Positions 21,306 through 31,910 of a stretch of DNA of 64,000 nt are shown one piece after another (the first letter of the stretch is position 1; every line of letters begins with the position of its first letter). The notes beneath the pieces are model-generated. The model was not told the DNA's origin. It saw nothing but the letters and a program-made list of their open reading frames with translations, and ran no database searches. The stretch comes from Erythrophleum ivorense (taxonomy: Eukaryota > Streptophyta > Magnoliopsida > Fabales > Fabaceae). Location: contig JAIUCV010000003.1 of NCBI GenBank assembly GCA_026724425.1, positions 43,797,283 through 43,861,282 of the forward strand, written 5' to 3'. Made by a program: the position numbers and the translations under genes.

Positions 21306-23283
21306 AGGACTTGATCTATGTATTCATCTAGCCTATTCAAATCTTGGTATCTTAATTTTCTGCCAACTGCTCCAAATCTAGTTCTTTAATATATACCTAT
21401 TTGTGGGTCTGGCTTGATTTTTTATTATAACTTAGTTCATTTTTTCTTAAATGCAAAAAAAGGGAGAGATATAACAAACATCATTGTCATTACTGTTCTA
21501 GTAATAATAGGTACCATCATCATTGTCTTCTGTGCATATCTTTTATGGAAATGGATAGCTAAATGCCCAGGTACTTTGCCATTTTAGATCATTTCAAAAA
21601 TTCAAATGCATCCTACATATTAGTAAAATTATTTTACTACTTGGTGTTTCCATGTCTCTCACTCTTACTAAATTTGATACATTGTTATGAATCAGCAAGC
21701 ACAAGGAAGAGCAAATGGTTCTTACTAACAAATAGAGGTGATGCATGTGCAGAAAAAAACAAGTGACAACATTATTGGAAAAGTATCACAAGTTAAACTC
21801 CAAGAGCTACTAGCATATGATTTTGAAGAGGTGGCAATTGCTACAAACAATTTTGACATATCTAATAAACTTGGGTGAGGCTGTTTTGGTCTAGTTTTTA
21901 AGGTACATTAATTCATGCAAACTTGATCAATTCCGAAGTCATTGGGTGTAATTATTGTTTCTTGGTATTTTCTTTAAGGAGAAGCCGCAAGATGGTCAGG
22001 ACATAACAGTTAAAGGACTTTACTAAGCATCTAAATGAGGGCTAGACAAATTTATGAATAAAGTTGTTATTTCTAAGCATCTACATCACAATCTTGTTAG
22101 ACTACTTGGTTGCTGTATTGAAGGAGAAGATGTTAATCTATAAATACATGCCAACTAAAAAGTTTGGATGCTTTTATTTTTTTTGTTGGTCCTTTTGATT
22201 CTTACTTTCCAGTCTACTCCATATCCACCATAAAGCATATTGATTGCTTTTTATTTAGCATATAGAGAATGAAACAAACAAGAAAAAAAGAAAAACACTT
22301 ATATCTAGCTGAGTTGTTTCAAGTCATTCAAATTTGGGGATTAATTATAGTGCATTTGAAGTAAATATAACCTTGCCCTTTTTCTTTTAGATCAACCAAT
22401 ACATAAACTTTTAGATTAGAGAAAGTTCTTTGACATAATCGTAGGAATAGCTTGAAGGATACTTGATCTTCATAGAGATTCTAGACTAAAAATTATACAG
22501 AGACTTTAAGGCAAGTAATATCTTGCTTGATGAGAACTTGACTCCAAAAATATGAAATTTTGGTATGGTTAGAATTTTGGAGACAATGAAGATCAAGCTA
22601 ATACTAGAAGAGTCGTTAAAACCTAGTAAGTATCTCTTCTCTTCCAGAACTATAGTAACATGCTCAAAACATTTAAAATTAATTGTTTTATTAAATAATG
22701 CAGTAGATACATGTCTCCAAAATATGCAATGGAAGGATGTTTTTTTAGAGAAATCCAATGTATTTAGCCTTAGAGTTTTACTATTAGAAATTATTAGTGG
22801 AAAAAGAAACTCTAGCTTTTACAATGATAAGCATGCTCTCAGCCTTTTAGGATTTGTAAGTCTCTACAATTAATGGCCCTCCTTAATACTTAATTACAAA
22901 GCTCTATTTTTTGTTCCTGATACACTCTTAACTTTTAATCTTGTAAACCTAAGATTCATGTCTATTTTTTTCAAGCATGGAAATTATGGAGTGAAGAGAA
23001 CACTATATCTTTAATAGATCTTGAAATATTTGATCCTAAACTTGAAAAGGATATTTTGAGGTTCATACACATAAGACTTTTATGTGTACAAGATTTTGAA
23101 AGAGGGAGGCCAATTATAAGTAATGTAATTCATGTGCTTAATAGTGAGATTGTTAATCTTCCTCCTCAAAGGCAACCTATATTCATCCAGAGGCAGAGTA
23201 TGTTTAGTCCAGTGTCCCATGAAGAAACTCAAAGATTATTTTCCAACAATGGTGTTAGTATCACAGACATACATGGCAGATAG
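21306..23283 (+). pseudogene. Receptor-kinase pseudogene, end of PAN, membrane helix, kinase, tail
   Basis: Resumes right after the copia target duplication with GLDLCIHLAYS, matching the usual GVDLYIRLA. The membrane helix is at about 21475-21570 (IIVITVLVIIGTIIIVF). The ATP loop reads KLG*GCFGLVFK with a stop. Kinase helix C and the following strands appear as HLHHNLVRLLGCCIEGED (near 22080-22125), the catalytic region near 22450-22560 is scrambled (RDSRLKII, then frameshifted), and the activation-segment end reads RYMSPKYAMEG near 22705. The C-terminus at 23056-23283 has LLCVQDFERGRP and LNSEIVNLP. The catalytic HRD motif is not intact. Intron-like AT-rich gaps separate the blocks. Confidence 0.8.
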
Positions 23284-23561
23284 CTACAATACAAAAGTGT
23301 CACTGAAATAATACAAAATTTGGTAAGTAAATTTTCTTTCCTACTTCTTGTATTCATGAATGTATACACATAATCTATAGTAATCAAAGAAAAGAAATTC
23401 CCCCTCCCCCTAACTTTTTTTTCTTCATTAGATAATTCTATAACTTGTAATATATGTAAATGGTTCATAACTCAAAGAAAGAGAGGAAAAACACTCTCAA
23501 ATGAAAAAGAAATTTCTTTGATTATTGCTCTCTTTTTAAATGCAAAGCAAGTAGGCCTATT

Positions 23562-26500
23562 TGTAACATCCAGTTCCTCCGTAAACATGAGAAACATGAA
23601 ACGTGAGAAACACGATATTCGGTTTCTCTGTAAACGTCAAAAATGGGCCAAATATAAAAGGAAGTCTTCGAAATAGAAGGAATTGGGGCCAAATAAAATT
23701 ATAATAAAATTTTAAATATTAGAAAATGAGGATTTGAAGCTTGAGATGCCCAAAAACTAGAGCTAGAGAGCTCAGAAAATTTGCCGAAGAAAGTAGGGGT
23801 ATTTTTGTAATTTTTGAAAAATTTTGGAAACTCACAGGAGAGCTTTTTAAATGAAAAATTTAAGCTTTTCAGGGTTCTCAGAGGCCCTGAAAACCATGGG
23901 AACCCCTAGAACAGTTGAAACCCCTTCGGTGAGCGATTTCGGCAAAGGTTGACTAAAACTTTGACCGAACAGTTCGGAATAGTTTCAGATCCTTTTTGAG
24001 TGATTCCAAAGGTAATTCTTATGATTAAGAGCCTAAGGAATATGATGGAAAAGACGGATTTCAAAAAGGAGTTGATATGAGTCTAAAATGAAAAAGCCAA
24101 GAAAATGGACTAAAATGCAAAAGTAAAAAGTTGTATAAAGTGACTTTTGGCTTCTTCTTATCCACGTTCCAGCAGCTCCTCTGAGTAAAATGCTCTATTT
24201 CTGCCCAGAAAATAGAGAGAGAGAGTGGCGCACAAGAGCAAGCTCAAGGGAAGAAGAAAAGCCAAGAGAAAGGTATGAATTCATGGAAACTTTTGTTCTT
24301 CCCTTTAGAAAACTTCTTCCCCTCCTTTCCTCCTCTCTTCCTATGGATTTAGTGAGGTATTTGGTTCTGTTTTGAGCCCAGAACAGAGGGGTAAATTTTG
24401 AAATTCAAGGAGAGAGTTGAAGCAAGGAAGATAGCTCTTGAGAAAAGCTAAGAAATCAAGGTAACTTGTTATCTTCCATACTTCTTCTTCCCTTCTCCTC
24501 CTTGTGATAATTTCATCCCATATAGAGCCCAATCAAAGGGAGATGAATTCTGGTCCTAGCAAGGGAGATTCATAGATTTTGGAGTGTTAGAAGCAAGTAG
24601 GTGCAAAGAAATCAAAGAAAGAAACATGAAAACACAAGATAGAAAAGTGAGGGATTCATGGAGACATTGTGAAACCTGTTTTGATCCATGAATTCCCTAA
24701 CTTAGATGAGTGTTTGCTTGAGTTCCTAAGATCCCTAAGAGGTCCCCCATATGCCTCTTTCTCCATGAAAATGAACAAAACCCCATGGAAAGTCATGAAC
24801 CTAAAAGTTAGAAAAGTGTAGAACATATAAGGGGATTGTAAAAATTGATTTAATCTATGAGTTCTCTTGGCTATTTAAGTGTTTCCTTGACCTTCTACAA
24901 CTCTTAACAAACCTCCCTAAATAGTTCTCCCATCAAGGAAAAATCAAGAAGCCATGAAATCCCATTTATGCTTTAAGTTTTGGCTAAGTAGGGATGGCAT
25001 AGTTAGGGAGAGTTTTAAATTGTTTCAAGCACATTTTTGAGTCATATATGATGAATGAATGTGAGGGGAAACCTTGGGAAAAATTTAGGAAACTTAGAGA
25101 ATGAGTTGGTGCTTTAGGTTCCATATTGTGACCTAAGGAAGTAACATAATGTTAGGCCCTTTGTTTTAATAATGTGATGACTCCAAGAGGTTTAAAAGGA
25201 GTCAAGAATCATAATTGAAAAGAAATAATGAGGCATGGAAGTCATTTGATGGGTGTTGCTTCATTAGGTATGATTATGGACCATAATGGAGCCTATAGAG
25301 CAATCTAGTGTTTTATCAAGTGATATAACCTTAGAATATGTTTCATAGACCTAATTGGCTCCCCTAAATTGTATCTAGGCCAAGGGAAACTATCTCCACC
25401 AAATTGTGGGTGTGTGGCCGAAAGAGGAGGCTTGAAAGCTAAGGAAAAAGTGTGTGAAATTATGCAAGGTAGCTCTCTCCACCTTCTCTCATGTATGGAT
25501 GTGTGTTCAGCTTGTTTTAGAATGTGTGTATGTGTATTTTCAAGCTAAGAAAAGTATGCTAGCATGCCTTTATATTCCATGATCCTTGATGCCATGTTAT
25601 GTTTTAAATGAATCTATGATGTTTGCATGAGTTTGCTTGAGTGAGGAGAGGGCAAGAACTCTTCCCTTTAGTGAGGATGAGCCAAGAACCCTTAAGCTTG
25701 GTTGAGACATAGCAAAGAGTCTCCCAAAAGCAAAGTGGAACACTTGGGAAACTCTTGAATGTCTTGTATGATTGATTCACATGCCAAGGTTGCTTTAAAA
25801 ATGTCCATGACTTCCATTTTTCCATACATGCATTTGAAAAGCTTGCTTTGTACATATTATGTGTGATTGAATGGGAGATGAGCTATTAGGATTCTTTGAA
25901 TCTCATCCCCTCCTCTCCAATGACCTAACATGTTAGGTGGACCAAGTACTTATGGTGAAGGGAGCCAACAACCATGAAGAGCAAGGATTGACAAGCCTAT
26001 GTGTTATTTTAGCCATTTTGGAACTATAATGATAGTTCAATGATGTATATGATTATTGTAAATTGCACATAACCCTTGAGACACATGTAAATATGATATT
26101 ATGTAATGTATACATGCATGGATATGATGTATGAACTTTAGAAATGAATTTGGGTATGTAATGCGAAGTTATGCAAATTGGAAGTTTGATGCAAATGTGT
26201 ATAAGTGTGGATGAAAAGGCCAAAATGAGATGTATGAGGTTTGGGACCATTTGGGTAGCTCACACAAGTCTTAAATATGCTTTTAAACTTGCTCAAAAGG
26301 TTCCAAGACCAAGGGAAATCCATTTGGCAATTTTGGTACCCAATATGGAGCCAAAATTGACCATAATGGAACCCTATGCCATTTTTTAGCCAAATGAGTT
26401 AGTCTTGCCCTGAAACTTGGTATGTAATTAGGTCTCATTAAGAAATTTTTGGGAAGCTAAAGATCATAATTTTCTGAGACTTAGAGAATATTTGAAAAAT

Positions 26501-27370
26501 TTTCAAAGTTGAGATTTTTCATGGATTCTGGTATGGGTACTGTTCATATTGGCAGTTTTGAATTCTATGTCACCCGATAGCCAAATGGTGTCCAATGTTT
26601 ATGAAATTTTATATTCATAAACTATAGGTCATAAGCTTTCTGTGGCCACCGAGATCACCTCATTTGGAGGTCTGAACAGTGAGTTATGCATGTTTGAAGT
26701 TAACTGTCAGCATCAGTAGCGCCCCATGAGTCCGGTTACTGTTCCATAGGGTCCAGCTGACTAAACGTATCTGTTTCATTCTGAAATTATTTTTACTATC
26801 AATTTAACATTTTTAGCTTTCCATAATGACCGAATTTGTGTGATTTAGATTTTTATGGAATTAGTTATGAATTTCAGAAATTTGTATCAGTAAATTGAAC
26901 AACAGCCCAGGCAGCCAAGGACTCAGTAGCTTTTTAGATGTCAAACTTTCTGTGTGATAAATTTTATGACCTGAACATATTTTTAGTGTGAAGTATACAT
27001 CCTAAGGTTTCTATAATGACCAAGATTGCATGTTTTTGATTTTTCTAGATTTAATTATGATTTTTCAAAGTTTGTGACAGAAAAGAGGAAATCCTGGCCG
27101 AAAATGCAAACATGGATTTCATATGCTCCTTTGCTTTCCACGAGTTGTAGGCCAAATGTGATGATGGAAATGAGTTATATTCATGTGTTTAAGTATGAGA
27201 AAGTGATATATGCTTTCATATTGTCTACGGGACTCTGAAAGAAAAACTTTACCTATAGAGAAATGTATTTTTATTCATAACTCCCTATGCCACTATATTG
27301 TTTCCATAGAACAAATATAAGATGAGGTATGGGAATTGTATGAATTGAGTCCTAGAAGTATGGTGTTACA
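23562..27370 (+). mobile_element. Long solo-LTR-like repeat, copy C, inside the gypsy 3' LTR
   Basis: Starts TGTAACATCCAGTTCC and ends TATGGTGTTACA, 3809 bases. Both flanks are CTATT (23557-23561 and 27371-27375). The uninterrupted text exists at 31470-31520 in the other gypsy LTR, which proves the insertion and its exact ends. No gag-pol is seen. It shares blocks with copies A, B and D. Because it sits inside a dead gypsy element, it is younger than that element's own insertion. Short open frames (for example 25604-25855 minus, 27026-27238 plus) look accidental. Confidence 0.93.
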
Positions 27371-27548
27371 CTATTTATATTGATCCTAAAGGCTATAGTA
27401 AGAGACAAGAATTTAAAGCGAAATTAAAGGTAGAATGGGAGTTTTAGGAGTTATAAGTGGCACATTATTAGGAATTACAACTTGAAAAGAGGTTATGGAA
27501 GTTTCATGGCTGCCATTCATTCTTGTGGAAGGTTATGGAGATATTCAT

Positions 27549-28517
27549 TCATTCTACCATTTCATCCTCCCCAGGTTGGACGAGACTCACTCTCGAGTCA
27601 AGCTCGGCATCATCATCCAAGTACGAAGATAGATCAGCAACATTGAAGGTGGCAGAGACTCTATAAGCACTTGACAGTTCCACATTGTAGGCATTATTGT
27701 TGATCTTTTGCACAACCTTGAATGAACCATCATCTCTTAGTGATATCTTAACATTTGGTTGCTTGGGAAAACATTCTTTCCTCAGATGTATCCAAACTAG
27801 ATCTCCCACATTAAAAGTTTGCTATCTTTGATGTTTGTCACGGTGAGTCTTGTATCTTAAGTTCTGCTTCTAGATTCGTTCACAGACTTGCTCATGCAAC
27901 TTTTTGATTTCCTTGGCCCTTTAATCTACATTAAAACTATATTGCTGCTTATCAATTACAGGAGTTAAGTCTAACAGACTAAGAGGATTGGTGCCATTAA
28001 CAACTTTAAATGAACACTTTCTAGTTGCTTGGTTAACTAAGTTGTTATAGGCAAATTCAACTTGAGCAAGGATAAGGTCCCACTGCTTCATATTCTTTCT
28101 GACAAAGCTCCAAAGTAAATTTCCCAGGATTCTATTAACAACTTTAGTTTGACCATCTGTATGGAGATGGTGAGCACTGCTAAATTGAAGCTTAGTTTTC
28201 ATCTTTTTCCACAAAGTCTTCTAAAAATGGCTAAGAAACTTGACATCACAATCAGAGGTGATAGTCTTAGGAATTCCATGGAGACGTACAATCTCTTTGA
28301 AATACAAATCTGCGACTTGGACGGTATCATTAGTTTTCTGGCATGGGATGAAATGTGCCATCTTTGAGAAATGATCTATAACAACCATGATGGAGTCTTT
28401 TTGCCTCTGTGTTTGGGGTAATCCAAGGATAAAGTCCATGCTCACATCCTCCCAAGGAGCTACTGGCACAAGAAGTGGCATGTATAATCCAATATTTGGG
28501 CTTTTAGACTTAGCCAA
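27549..28517 (-). pseudogene. integrase, gypsy element
   Basis: 28517-28221 holds the integrase core start: PWEDVSMDFILGLPQTQ and VVIDHFSKMAHFIPC (first catalytic Asp). 28214-27921 continues with HTDGQTKVVNRILG and FAYNNLVNQATRKCSF. 27809-27549 is the C-terminal GDLVWIHLRKECFP domain, ending FNVADLSSYLDDD. A polypurine tract (GGGGAGGA on the minus strand, near 27565-27572) follows directly before the 3' LTR. At least two stops or frame changes separate the parts. The zinc-binding N-terminus (28560-28960) is present but degraded. Confidence 0.85.
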
Positions 28518-28963
28518 ATGACAGGTTCAGCATCTCTGTATATGTCTGTTAACATCTCGTTCAAGCCTTGGCTAATAGAAATTTTCCTTAACTAAGGCCA
28601 TTGTTTTATCTCGGCCAAAGTAACCTGCTAATCCTCTATTATGGGCTTCCCAGATAATTGCCTCTCATAAAGAATATTGAAGAATGCATAAGGCCTTTCC
28701 CCAAAATAGGAACCCTTAGTGCCTGTAGTATTTCTAGAAAGGTTGAGTTTCAGTGGTACTTCATAATTCACGGAAATTAGGATCATCTTGGTACAACTCC
28801 TTTATAGTTTCAAAGCTAACAACTTTAGAATGGTAAATAGCAAAGCATGTCGGCGGCTAAGGGCATCGGCTACTGAATTTAGGATCCTAGCCTTGTGCTT
28901 AAGCAGAAATGGATAAGCTTGCGAGGTCTCACTCCAAGAGGCATGTATGTGATTGATCTTTTT

Positions 28964-29200
28964 TTAGGAATTCAAATGCTTCAGTGCCTCATAGTCTGAA
29001 TAAAGGATAAATTTCTTATTCAACTGATAGTGACTCCAATGTTGCAAGGCTCGAACAACTACATAAAACTCCTTATCATAAGTAGAATATTTGAGCTTGG
29101 CACCATTAAGTTTTTCACTGAAAAAGACAATTGGATGACCTTCTTGGCTTAGCACAGCACCAATTCCAGTGTTAGAGGCATCACAACTGACCTCAATCAA
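28964..29200 (-). pseudogene. RNase H, gypsy element
   Basis: An open stretch of 78 codons starts with IEVSCDASNTGIGAVLSQEG, the classical Ty3 RNase H start with its first aspartate. It continues with FFSEKLNGAKLKYSTYDKEF (the glutamate-bearing helix) and ends with LYSDYEALKHLNS, where the third acidic residue is present. It degrades the RNA strand of the RNA-DNA hybrid during reverse transcription. Flanking frames contain stops. Confidence 0.88.
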
Positions 29201-29279
29201 AATTTGGAAGGACTAGCACGTGTGCTTCAATCAAACACTTCTTCAATTCTTTAAAACTTTTATGAGCTTACTTTTTCCA

Positions 29280-30129
29280 TTGAAATTTGTCTCCCTTAAG
29301 GCAATCTGTAAGTAATGTAGCAATGGCACTAAAATTACGAATGAACCTTCTATAGAATAAAGCTAATCCATGGAAGCTTCTGACATCTTGGATAAACTTC
29401 AGGGTTGGCCAGTTGTTAATAGCTTCAATCTTGCTTAGGTCAACTCGAACACCCTCAGTGGTGAGGATATAGCCCAGGAAAACAACTTCATCAGTTAAGA
29501 AAGTGCACTTCTTTAAATTGGCATAAAGTTTCTATTCCCACAAAGCTTGCAAGACCTGCCGTAAGTGCTCAAAGTGCTCCTCTTGGTTCTTGTTGTAAAT
29601 AAGAATGTCATCAAAGTAAACAACAACAAATTTGTCAATGAAAAGATGAAGTACCTGATTCATTGATGCAAAAATATGCTAGGGGTGTTAGTCAGCCTAA
29701 AAGGCATCACTATCCACTAGTACAGGCCATCTCGAGTCTTAAAAGTAGTCTTCCATTCATCTCTTAGTCGAATTCTAATCTAATAGCATCCACTGTGGAA
29801 GTCAATTTTGGAGAAAACAATGGCACCATGCAACTAGTCTAGCATATCATCAAGACTGAGTATCAAAAACTAATACTTAATAGTGAGCTTATTAACTGCT
29901 TGACAATCAATACACATTATCTAACTACTATCATTCTTAGGTACTAGAAGTACAAGTACAACATAAGGGCTTATGCTTTCCCCAATCAATCCTTTTTTTA
30001 GTAACTCTTCAACTTGTCGATGGACCTCTGCATGTTCTTGGGGACTCATCCTATAGGCAAGCTTATTCTAAATGACAGCTCTTGGAACAAAGTCTATTGC
30101 ATGTTAGATGTCTTGCATAGGCAGTAATC
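29280..30129 (-). pseudogene. reverse transcriptase, gypsy element
   Basis: The finger region QVEELLKKGLIGESISPY is near 30000, and YVVLVLLVPKNDSS follows. The catalytic YFDDILIY is at about 29600-29620, followed by KKCTFL and FLGYILTTEGV near 29440-29530. In-frame stops occur (for example before IMCIDCQAVN near 29930), so the copy is dead. The YxDD catalytic box itself is intact. Confidence 0.82.
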
Positions 30130-30720
30130 CCGACGAAATGTCATCTGGTATCACATCTGGAAACTCAGCTAGCAACTATTGAACCTCAGATGGAGTGGTG
30201 GCTCTGTTGTTTGATTCAAGCGTAAGAACCAAACTCAAAACTTGAGCTTCTGATTTGGACACCTTGAACTGCTCCTTGGCAACTAAGGACACCAATGGCT
30301 TGGCTTCCCTTTTGCTTTGGCTACACTTGTCAGGTGGCAATGGTACTAGCTTTATCTTCACTCCATCTTTCATGAAGGAATAAATATTTTCATGACCATC
30401 ATAGAGAACACGACGATCATATTACCATGGCCTTCCCAGAAGAAGGTGACAAGCATCCATTGGCGTAACATCACACTAAACTTCATCCTGAAATTTATTA
30501 CCAATTGAAAAACCAACAAGGCAATGTTTAGAAACCTTTACCTCACTTTCCTTGTTAAGCCATTATAGCTTGTAGGGATGTGGGTGATTCTGAGTTGGCA
30601 ACTTCAACTTTTACATCATGTACTTAGACACTATATTCTTACAGCTTCCATTATCAATGATGACATCACAAACTTTTCCTTGGGTAGTGCACCAAATGTG
30701 GAAAATGTTGTGACGTAGCC
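30130..30720 (-). pseudogene. protease region, gypsy element
   Basis: The aspartic protease site reads CDVIIDNGSCKNIVS near 30640-30680, so the usual DSG is DNG here. It is followed by a KHCLVGFSIGNKF block and CDVTPMDACHLLLGRPW near 30420-30480, which is the usual end of the chromovirus protease. The stretch 30373-30176 (MKDGVKIKLVPLPPDKCSQ) is the linker before reverse transcriptase. In-frame stops are present. No gag zinc knuckle was found between here and the primer site. Confidence 0.75.
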
Positions 30721-31370
30721 AAGGTTCTTCTTTTGCTTATGCTACGTGCAAGTTTCACCGAACCACCAGCGATTCTCCATGGTGTACAGATACAAATTCT
30801 TCATCATACACTAGCTTGGTCTCTTCAAATGTTGTCTCTTCATCTTCTTCTTTAGATGCTTTATAGGCTTCCCTTCAAATTTTGGTGAATGGGCAGATGA
30901 CATGGCAGGAAGGTACACATGGTGAATTTTGAACGGCTAACATGTCACTGATTGGACACTTTAGAGCTTGAGTGGCAAATGATGCAATAGGATGAACTGC
31001 GTTGCTGACGTGGCAATATTTTGACATGTAGCATATGCTGAATGGACGATGTGTCGATGACTTGATACGTGGCAGATGGCATGGTCGTCTTCAACTTTTA
31101 GCAAGCGCGTGTCGATGTGTGGAAGGGAGTGGACGGTGTGTGGTCTTTAGTCAACGATGCGTGAGGACATTTTCTGGAGGCAGATGACTCTTTTCCAAGG
31201 TTTTTCGACCTCTTGAGCACAATGGCAATGTCTATTTAGTTGAAAAATGATTGGAAATGGGAGTTTTAAAGGTGACAGTGCCCTCCTCCATCAGCAACCA
31301 TGCGAACTCTGATTCTAGGCTATTTTCCAGGTGGTTCCTTGTCTTTGGAACTTGGCTCTAATACTAAAAA
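30721..31370 (-). other. Leader of the gypsy element, gag apparently missing
   Basis: Only about 650 bases lie between the primer site and the protease. I find no gag core or zinc knuckle on the minus strand, only short fragments near 30780-30850 (VYDEEFVSVHHGESL). A normal element of this kind has about 1 kb of gag here, so a deletion is the likely explanation. Confidence 0.5.
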
Positions 31371-31660
31371 TGGTTCAGAACTCAAAGAAAGAGAGGAAAA
31401 ACATTTTCAAATGAAAAAGAAATTTCTTTGATTATTGCTTTCTTTTTAAATGCAAAGCAAGTAGGCCTATTTATATTGATCCTAAAGGCCATAGTAAAAG
31501 ACAAGAGTTTAAAGTGAAATTAAAGCTAGAACGGGAGTTTTGGGAGTTATAAGTGGCACATTATTAGGAATTACAACAAAGAAAGAGGTTACGGAAGTTT
31601 CATGGCTGCCATTCATTCTTGTGGAAGGTTATAGAGATATTCATTCATTCTGCCATTTCA
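31371..31660 (-). repeat. 5' LTR of the gypsy element
   Basis: 290 bases, plus-strand start TGGTTCAGAACTC and end CTGCCATTTCA. The adjacent 31352-31370, read on the minus strand, gives TAGTATTAGAGCC. This differs by two bases from the usual TGGTATCAGAGCC primer site for initiator Met tRNA and marks this LTR as the 5' one. The other copy is split around the solo LTR at 23562-27370. Confidence 0.88.
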
Positions 31661-31910
31661 GTAAATTATTCTCTAGAGATCATATCAGTAAATCTGTATG
31701 TTTAAATACAGTGCATTCTAGCTATATGCTCCCAGAATATGCAATTATGCTATCCAAGAATTAGAGATGTTTAAAGCTTTTTAAGCTATGCAATTTCTTT
31801 TGTGAAAAGAAAGGTCAAGTATGTGAGACCACTATAGTTTCAATGTTTAATAGTGAGATTCTGAATCTTGCTCTTCCAAGGCAAGTTCATTCTTACATAC
31901 GCATCGTTTG
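31661..31910 (+). pseudogene. Second receptor-kinase fragment
   Basis: After the gypsy target duplication, 31704-31764 reads HSSYMLPEYAIMLSKN, the end of a kinase activation segment (usually GYMSPEYAM), then a stop. Near 31840-31885 comes SMFNSEILNLALPRQ, which matches the tail LNSEIVNLPPQRQ of the first pseudogene. Several hundred bases of kinase are missing between them. This is either a partial tandem duplicate of the 17245-23283 gene or its displaced exon. The gypsy element lies between the two. Confidence 0.65.

Larger units (their letters stand above)
17245..23283 (+). pseudogene. G-type lectin S-receptor-like serine/threonine kinase pseudogene
   Basis: An S-domain receptor kinase: an extracellular B-lectin, S-locus glycoprotein and PAN sensor on a membrane helix with a cytoplasmic Ser/Thr kinase. 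The order visible is signal peptide (MGIFCSHTSLFSVLIIFGCS), B-lectin (WVANRNQPL, NLVVLNGQ), S-locus glycoprotein (WKSSSDPS), EGF-like cysteines (VYGLCGAFGS, NCLKGFKP), PAN (CLENCTC, MSWSGNLID), membrane segment (about 21470-21570), kinase from about 21790, and the tail ending SITDIHGR, close to the usual VTxxxGR end. It is broken by frameshifts (near 17556, 18250), stops (17704, 18653, P-loop near 21878) and two insertions (18382-18587 and 18673-21305). Introns are apparent in the kinase part. Dead in this allele. Confidence 0.9.
23461..31660 (-). mobile_element. Ty3-gypsy retrotransposon (Reina/CRM-like), split by a solo LTR
   Basis: The minus-strand element has two LTRs of exactly 290 bases: the right at 31371-31660, and the left at 23461-23561 plus 27376-27564 once the solo LTR and its duplication are removed. 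Both flanks are GTAAA (23456-23460 and 31661-31665). By eye about 18 of 290 LTR positions differ (near 6%). The internal order on the minus strand is protease, reverse transcriptase, RNase H, integrase, i.e. the Ty3 order. The C-terminal text GDLVWIHLRKE, DNAYNVEL-like and FNVADLSSY recalls Reina/CRM chromoviruses; no chromodomain is seen. Gag appears to be missing. Many stops: dead. Confidence 0.9.
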
